From positions 1-9,157 of the forward strand of contig CAIWHI010000861.1 of assembly GCA_903912435.1 (NCBI GenBank): DNA of 9,157 nt. Direction: 5' to 3'. This DNA comes from an uncultured Bacteroidota bacterium. Lineage in GTDB: Bacteria; Bacteroidota; Bacteroidia; Chitinophagales; Chitinophagaceae. Numbering within the stretch: position 1 is the first letter of the stretch; every line of letters begins with the position of its first letter. Shown here piece after piece: positions 5,142-9,157 of this stretch. The notes below the pieces were generated by a model. That model made no database searches and had not been told where the DNA came from. It worked only from the letters and a program-made list of their open reading frames with translations. The position numbers and the translations under genes were made by a program.

Positions 5142-6386
5142 ATCAAAAAGAGCATCCACATACTCGTTGCACTACTAATACTACCATTATCAGCCTCTAT
5201 AGCACAGGGATTTAGTTCAGTTTCATTTTATGTATGTGCCCACCAGGACGATTGGCAACTATTTATGGGAACCAATGTATACAATGATATCCACGATTTC
5301 GATGAAAGGCAACCAGTTGCCAATGGTAAAAAAGTAATCCTAATCTACACTACTGCCGGCGACCTCAACGATGACGATACCAAAACCTGCGAGTGCAAAG
5401 ATGTGCATGATACATCCAATAGCCGCCTGCCCTACTGGAAAGTAAGGGAGGCTGGGGCAAGAAACTCCACCCACTTTGCTGCCTGCAGGATGGGCGGCTG
5501 GGGACCATTAATACCCTACCCCGAATACACCACAGCTATGTTTCATGACCATACTATAGCCCGGTATGAATACAAAAATACCATCAGCTACTTCATGAGG
5601 ATTAAAGCCGGGATGTTTGCCAAATGGGCTACGAATCCTTCAATATCTATTGGCACAGTAGATAGCTCTGCAACCTATAAAAATTGGGCCGACTTTGTAG
5701 CTACACTTTATTATATTTATAATACCGAACTCAATACAAACGTACCCTCGCACCAGGCATTTTTCAATTTCCCGGAATTCGATACTGTTTTCAACAAAGC
5801 CGACCATAATGACCACCTTCTTACCGGCCGTGCAGCCGCCGAAGCGGCAAAAATACTAGGGGGTAGCGAATCTGCCTGTTTCCCCGAAAACCTGTTTGTA
5901 GGCTATAACACCCAAAACCTGCCTGTAAACATTAGCAAACCCGATGCGCCCAACGAAGCGGCCCTTACAGCTGTGTACTGCCTTGCCCTGCTCGATTTTA
6001 ATGCATGGCCCGAATGGAGTCCACTCTACCAGGAATGGACTACCCGCAACTACTACCGCGCTACCAATACCTGCGATGCCGAAATAACAGGATTGTCTCC
6101 TGATACTGCAAAAGGGCTAAGGGTGGTGGGTTACAACAACCCTGTGAATAAAAACCTGATGCTGCAGTTCAACCAATCGCCTGACGCCAAAATAAAAATT
6201 GACATACTCAATGGTAAGGGTGAAATAGTGAGGGAGGAGAAAACCAAAATCAGTAATAATAATCTGCTTAATATCACCACCGAATTTCTGCTAGATGGCA
6301 CCTATTCTGTAGAACTAAAAATGGATCATGAACCGTTGACAAGAATTGTGTTCGAGGTAAAACACACAGAATCAGCAAACCACTAA
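5142..6386 (+). CDS. Secreted PIG-L family deacetylase with T9SS sorting domain
   Basis: About 414 residues counted from the ATC at 5142. A signal peptide (KKSIHILVALLILPLSASIAQG) comes first. Next is the PIG-L/LmbE zinc hydrolase motif AHQDDW (residues 33-38), a variant of AHPDDE that keeps zinc ligands His34 and Asp37 and general base Asp36. The segment VREAG near 101-105 and the HNDH motif (His222, His225) followed by GRAAAEAA complete the site, matching His144/His147 of MshB. Family members remove acetyl from N-acetylglucosamine-type substrates. From about residue 323 there is a T9SS type A sorting tail (NPVNKNLMLQF, IDILNGKGEIV, LLDGTYSVEL), with about 8 extra residues at the end. There is no ATG, GTG or TTG next to the signal peptide. 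ATC at 5142 gives the expected MKKS-like start; in-frame alternatives are GTG 5073 or ATG 4998, both overlapping paaD. The substrate is unknown. It lies 101 bp upstream of a glycosyltransferase. Confidence 0.87.
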   Translation: MKKSIHILVALLILPLSASIAQGFSSVSFYVCAHQDDWQLFMGTNVYNDIHDFDERQPVANGKKVILIYTTAGDLNDDDTKTCECKDVHDTSNSRLPYWKVREAGARNSTHFAACRMGGWGPLIPYPEYTTAMFHDHTIARYEYKNTISYFMRIKAGMFAKWATNPSISIGTVDSSATYKNWADFVATLYYIYNTELNTNVPSHQAFFNFPEFDTVFNKADHNDHLLTGRAAAEAAKILGGSESACFPENLFVGYNTQNLPVNISKPDAPNEAALTAVYCLALLDFNAWPEWSPLYQEWTTRNYYRATNTCDAEITGLSPDTAKGLRVVGYNNPVNKNLMLQFNQSPDAKIKIDILNGKGEIVREEKTKISNNNLLNITTEFLLDGTYSVELKMDHEPLTRIVFEVKHTESANH

Positions 6387-6487
6387 ATTTCAATAATCAA
6401 CTTATAACCCCTACTTTATCACTACAAAAACTCAAAATCACTAAAACACCAATCCAAATAATAAAATCCGCTTACCTTAGCCTTCTA

Positions 6488-8053
6488 ATGATTCAATACC
6501 TTAAAACAAGATGGGAATTACTTACCGGGCTACTACTGCTTATCGTTGCTAGGTTACCTGTATTGAATTATCCATTTTATTGGGACGAATCATGGTCATA
6601 TGCACCAGGGGTAAAATTAATGTACCTGCATGGGCCCAGCCTAATGCCCAATGCTATTGATCTATTTTATTCGAGGGGGCATCCACTGCTATTTTATGCC
6701 TCTGCCGCTGCATGGATGAAAATATTTGGCGATTCACACATAGCCCAACATTGCTTTTGCCTGCTGGTATCCCTGCTTTTGATAGTTGTGATGTATGAAG
6801 CCTGCCTGAAATGGTTTAATAAGCGTGTGGCCCTTATGACGCTTTTATTATTACCCCTACAGATCATCTTCTTTGTACAGACCACCTTTCTGCTCCCGGA
6901 GATCATGATAGGGCTTTTAACCATGCTTGCATTGTATAACTACATTGAGGGAAAGTACTTTCTTACCTGGTTGAGCCTGACGGCATTAATGCTCACTAAA
7001 GAAAGCGGGATGGTATTAGGTCTTTTATTAGGCATTCATGCTACCGTCAATTTCCTAAACCGAAAAGAGTCATTAAAAACCAGATCAAAAGACTTTGCTG
7101 CTATTGCTCTTTCCGGCCTGACGATTGGTATGTACTTTTTATTACAAAAGCATCTGAATGGTTGGTATTTCTACCCCGAGCATACCGGCTATATACAATG
7201 GGAGTGGCAGATATTTTGGGACAAATTCAGGTTTGCAAGTTATATTATGTTCATGCACGACCACCGAACATGGCTCTTTAGGTTATTTATGGGTCTAGGC
7301 GTTGTAGCTTGTATTTACTCAAAAAAAATCAGGCCTGCAACTCCACTTATAATTGGTACCTTCATTTATCTGGCTGACGAAATACGACTGTCTATATTAC
7401 CTCGTCCTGCATTATTTGTACTAATGTTACTATCCATCATCTTTACCGGTTGGCAACTGGTAAAAACCTATACCGACCACAATTCAAAACGTAGTCGCTT
7501 CCTAATGATTGGGGTATTTTTCATTGTGGCCTATCTTCTTTTTACCTGTATCAATTTCTTTACCGCCCGCTACCTGCTTTGCATATTCCCTATTCTGTAT
7601 ATAATAGTAGCTGCATGGACTGATACCTATTTAGATAAGCTGCCGAAATATAGTGTATTTGCAGTTTTGGCTGGGTTTGTATTAATCACAATTTTTGAAT
7701 TTAAAGACAATAAAGGATTGGGCGATATTAACCTTGGTGCTATTGATGCAATGAAGGTGCAGGAAGAAGCAATAACCTGGCTTGAAAATGCTCAGGTATT
7801 TGAAAACAATATTGCAGCTGGTAGTTTCCAGATGAGAGAACACCTGCAGAAACCTTATACAGGCTTCCTGCATACCAATAAGAAATTTAGTAAAACAACT
7901 TATGACGTACTACCTACCACGGACTACCTTATATTTGATAATATTGAACCAGATATCAACTTCGACAAGCTCAAAACTGATACCCTATTCTACCCTGTAT
8001 ATAAGAGTACACATGGCGAGGCAATTGTAGAGATTTACCGCAGGAAAAAATAA
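6488..8053 (+). CDS. GT-C family membrane glycosyltransferase (GT39/ArnT-like)
   Basis: A 521-residue polytopic membrane protein with roughly ten to twelve hydrophobic helices and a soluble C-terminal part (from about 405). The first loop has the acidic motif YWDESWSY (Asp33, Glu34), where GT-C enzymes hold the catalytic acid. It is followed by the family-typical HPLLFY (65-70), seen elsewhere as HPPLYY. LTKESG (169-174) is another GT39 landmark. These enzymes move a sugar from a polyprenyl-phosphate carrier to a protein, lipid A or a glycan on the outer face of the inner membrane. The exact acceptor cannot be read from sequence. The ATG start is followed by a basic run and then the first helix, so it is sound. 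The gene lies 101 bp after the PIG-L gene on the same strand with no terminator in between, so co-transcription is possible. It ends 27 bp from the convergent gene at 8081. Confidence 0.85.
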   Translation: MIQYLKTRWELLTGLLLLIVARLPVLNYPFYWDESWSYAPGVKLMYLHGPSLMPNAIDLFYSRGHPLLFYASAAAWMKIFGDSHIAQHCFCLLVSLLLIVVMYEACLKWFNKRVALMTLLLLPLQIIFFVQTTFLLPEIMIGLLTMLALYNYIEGKYFLTWLSLTALMLTKESGMVLGLLLGIHATVNFLNRKESLKTRSKDFAAIALSGLTIGMYFLLQKHLNGWYFYPEHTGYIQWEWQIFWDKFRFASYIMFMHDHRTWLFRLFMGLGVVACIYSKKIRPATPLIIGTFIYLADEIRLSILPRPALFVLMLLSIIFTGWQLVKTYTDHNSKRSRFLMIGVFFIVAYLLFTCINFFTARYLLCIFPILYIIVAAWTDTYLDKLPKYSVFAVLAGFVLITIFEFKDNKGLGDINLGAIDAMKVQEEAITWLENAQVFENNIAAGSFQMREHLQKPYTGFLHTNKKFSKTTYDVLPTTDYLIFDNIEPDINFDKLKTDTLFYPVYKSTHGEAIVEIYRRKK

Positions 8054-8080
8054 TGATTTGATTTTAGAAGCAATTGAAAA

Positions 8081-8503
8081 CTACAAATTCTTAGCCTTGT
8101 TGTCTGCCCTTTTCTTAACAAGGTACATAATACCCTTAAAGCTTAATTCAATGGCCTTCCACTTAAGGTAGCCACCTATAAATTCAAAAGCTATAGATTT
8201 GATTTTACTTTTTCCGGGTTTGGCTGGCTCAGCTTCCGGATCGGCGGCAGCGGTTTTGTCCTCACTTTTGGAGAGACGGCTGATAATCATTTTCACTACC
8301 GGCATTGCCCATGTACTTGCTCCACCCAAAAGATCGAGGGGTAAGCCACCCTCTAAAATACTGGCACCACCCTCTTTACCACCCAATAAATCACCCATAG
8401 AAAACAGACCTTCCTCTTCCATTTTCTTCCGCTTTTTCTGCAATCGCTTTTTCTCCTTTTCGAGTTCGGCGAGGCTGTTTAGCTTTTTAGGATAAATTCC
8501 CAT
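8081..8503 (-). CDS. Hypothetical basic coiled-coil protein, third gene of the YtxH/holin-like cluster
   Basis: A 140-residue protein I do not recognise by name. Residues 10-31 are a highly charged coiled coil (LAELEKEKKRLQKKRKKMEEE). Then comes a Gly/Leu-rich stretch with an internal near-repeat (DLLGG at 38-42, GGAS at 45-48, DLLGGAS at 57-63), an amphipathic segment (about 66-78), an acidic Ala/Pro linker (81-97), and a C-terminal segment (101-129) that is partly hydrophobic, ending in basic residues. A peripheral membrane role is plausible. It starts at ATG 8503, 29 bp after the holin-like gene. The position matches yqjK in the enterobacterial yqjD-yqjE-yqjK cluster, where YqjK is also small, basic and coiled-coil, but no direct sequence homology is claimed. 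Confidence 0.75.
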   Translation of the reverse strand: MGIYPKKLNSLAELEKEKKRLQKKRKKMEEEGLFSMGDLLGGKEGGASILEGGLPLDLLGGASTWAMPVVKMIISRLSKSEDKTAAADPEAEPAKPGKSKIKSIAFEFIGGYLKWKAIELSFKGIMYLVKKRADNKAKNL

Positions 8504-8532
8504 TGGTGGTGAATGAATGTTATAAAATGGGG

Positions 8533-8892
8533 TTATTCATTGTCATCTTCGTCCTCGGCATCATCATCTTCGGTAAGCACCCTGATGATGCTACCTGCAA
8601 AAAAGCCGGTTATCTTTTTTCTGAGTGCGAGCAACAAGAACAACAATAGGAAGTAAAACCCTGCTGTGATTAATGATGCCGCCATATGCGACAAACCTGC
8701 CGCAATCATACACTCCGTGATGGCTAATCCGGTAAAAATAATGAAGCAGAAAAACACAAACATGCCTATCATAGCGTAGATGATATAGCTAAACAGGCTG
8801 GCTGTTTTACCAATAATATTGACCTTAATCAATCTTATGTAAACATCAGCAACTCTTGTTATCTGCTCCTTTATCTGACCGAAAATGCTCAT
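8533..8892 (-). CDS. Holin-like membrane protein, DUF1469/YqjE family
   Basis: A 119-residue protein of the DUF1469 (Phage_holin_3_6) family, called phage holin family only by similarity. It has an amphipathic N-terminal segment (1-30), two membrane helices (about 33-57 and 70-92) split by a short Gly/Ala loop, a basic stretch RKKITGFF, and a strongly acidic tail (EDDDAEDEDDNE). Family members such as E. coli YqjE sit in the inner membrane next to ElaB/YqjD-type proteins. I chose ATG at 8892 (MSIFGQIKEQ) over the TTG two codons upstream. The gene begins 15 bp after the YtxH-like gene, so the two are probably co-transcribed. Nothing else here suggests a prophage. Confidence 0.82.
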   Translation of the reverse strand: MSIFGQIKEQITRVADVYIRLIKVNIIGKTASLFSYIIYAMIGMFVFFCFIIFTGLAITECMIAAGLSHMAASLITAGFYFLLLFLLLALRKKITGFFAGSIIRVLTEDDDAEDEDDNE

Positions 8893-8907
8893 ATACAAAA
8901 CTGGTGG

Positions 8908-9102
8908 TTAGGTATGATAAATATTCTCCTCATGCCCGTCACCTTCTTTCTTGTATTTTCCCTTTAGCTTGTCTAAGCCTTTTTTCAGTTTTTCAAGGTC
9001 TTCCTGGCGGGTTTCCTTATCTGTTGCCAGCACATAACCTACTGCCACACCTACTGCGGCACCAACTAATAATGTAGCTATTGTATTCCCAATCTTTGCC
9101 AT
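8908..9102 (-). CDS. YtxH domain-containing small membrane protein
   Basis: A 64-residue protein with one N-terminal membrane helix (about 8-26, LLVGAAVGVAVGYVLA), then the YtxH-type junction ATDKETRQ and a charged helix or coiled coil (32-52, EDLEKLKKGLDKLKGKYKK) with a polar tail. YtxH family proteins are single-pass, often stress-induced envelope proteins of unknown biochemistry. I chose ATG at 9102 (MAKIGN); the TTG three codons upstream is less likely. It is the first gene of the three-gene minus-strand cluster. The 55 bases upstream in the window show no clear TAnnTTTG box. Confidence 0.8.
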   Translation of the reverse strand: MAKIGNTIATLLVGAAVGVAVGYVLATDKETRQEDLEKLKKGLDKLKGKYKKEGDGHEENIYHT

Positions 9103-9157
9103 AATGCTCAATTAATATTTTCAAAACGGGTTTAATTCATGGTATAAATCCAATACA

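Noticed and set aside
5081..5161. N-terminal extension of paaD to 5161
   Set aside because: PaaD proteins normally begin near MTTEEI, and the extension would overlap the divergent signal peptide region.
6387..6487. Terminator or promoter between the PIG-L and glycosyltransferase genes
   Set aside because: The gap is CA/A-rich with no stable inverted repeat and no clear TAnnTTTG box.
8199..8495. Plus-strand frame over the coiled-coil gene
   Set aside because: Its Phe/Ser/Pro-rich product is the antisense of Lys/Glu-rich codons, and the minus-strand gene fits the cluster better.
8533..8892. Holin family protein as evidence of a prophage
   Set aside because: The DUF1469 family is mostly chromosomal (YqjE), and no endolysin, capsid, tail or integrase gene is present.

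Overview
The window looks like a chromosomal segment from a Bacteroidota bacterium, probably of the Chitinophagaceae or a related group. Three things point that way. Two predicted secreted proteins carry type IX secretion (T9SS) C-terminal sorting domains. The DNA is AT-rich and its genes lack clear Shine-Dalgarno sites. Some upstream regions carry TAnnTTTG-like -7 boxes. No rRNA, tRNA, CRISPR array, transposase or convincing prophage is visible. The assignment rests on these traits and on family resemblance, not on a database search.

Layout, left to right. Positions 1-377 hold no gene; they contain a (TA)n run and a hairpin terminator. A minus-strand saccharopine dehydrogenase family gene (378-1706) is divergent from a plus-strand hotdog-fold thioesterase of the YdiI/MenI type (1830-2273). 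A strong two-way hairpin (2331-2367) separates the thioesterase from a convergent minus-strand gene for a multidomain T9SS-secreted protein (2389-3813). Next comes a small minus-strand membrane protein (4027-4395) whose layout resembles a two-helix potassium channel with a non-canonical filter. It is bracketed by three arrays of 7-bp AT-rich tandem repeats. A stand-alone paaD-like gene (4589-5080, minus) follows. Divergent from it is a plus-strand secreted PIG-L family deacetylase with a T9SS tail (about 5142-6386), and then a GT-C glycosyltransferase of the GT39/ArnT type (6488-8053, plus). The right end is a minus-strand three-gene cluster read from 9102 down to 8081: a YtxH-like protein, a DUF1469 holin-like protein and a basic coiled-coil protein. 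Its order parallels the enterobacterial yqjD-yqjE-yqjK cluster.

How the genes may work together. Most look like independent housekeeping or envelope genes rather than one system. Two groupings are plausible: the PIG-L deacetylase with the GT39 enzyme (envelope or secreted glycan processing), and the YtxH/holin-like/coiled-coil trio (envelope or stress membrane proteins). The points most worth a second look are the channel-like protein and its repeat arrays, the missing canonical start codon of the PIG-L gene, the paaD gene without its usual paa partners, and the trio at the right end.
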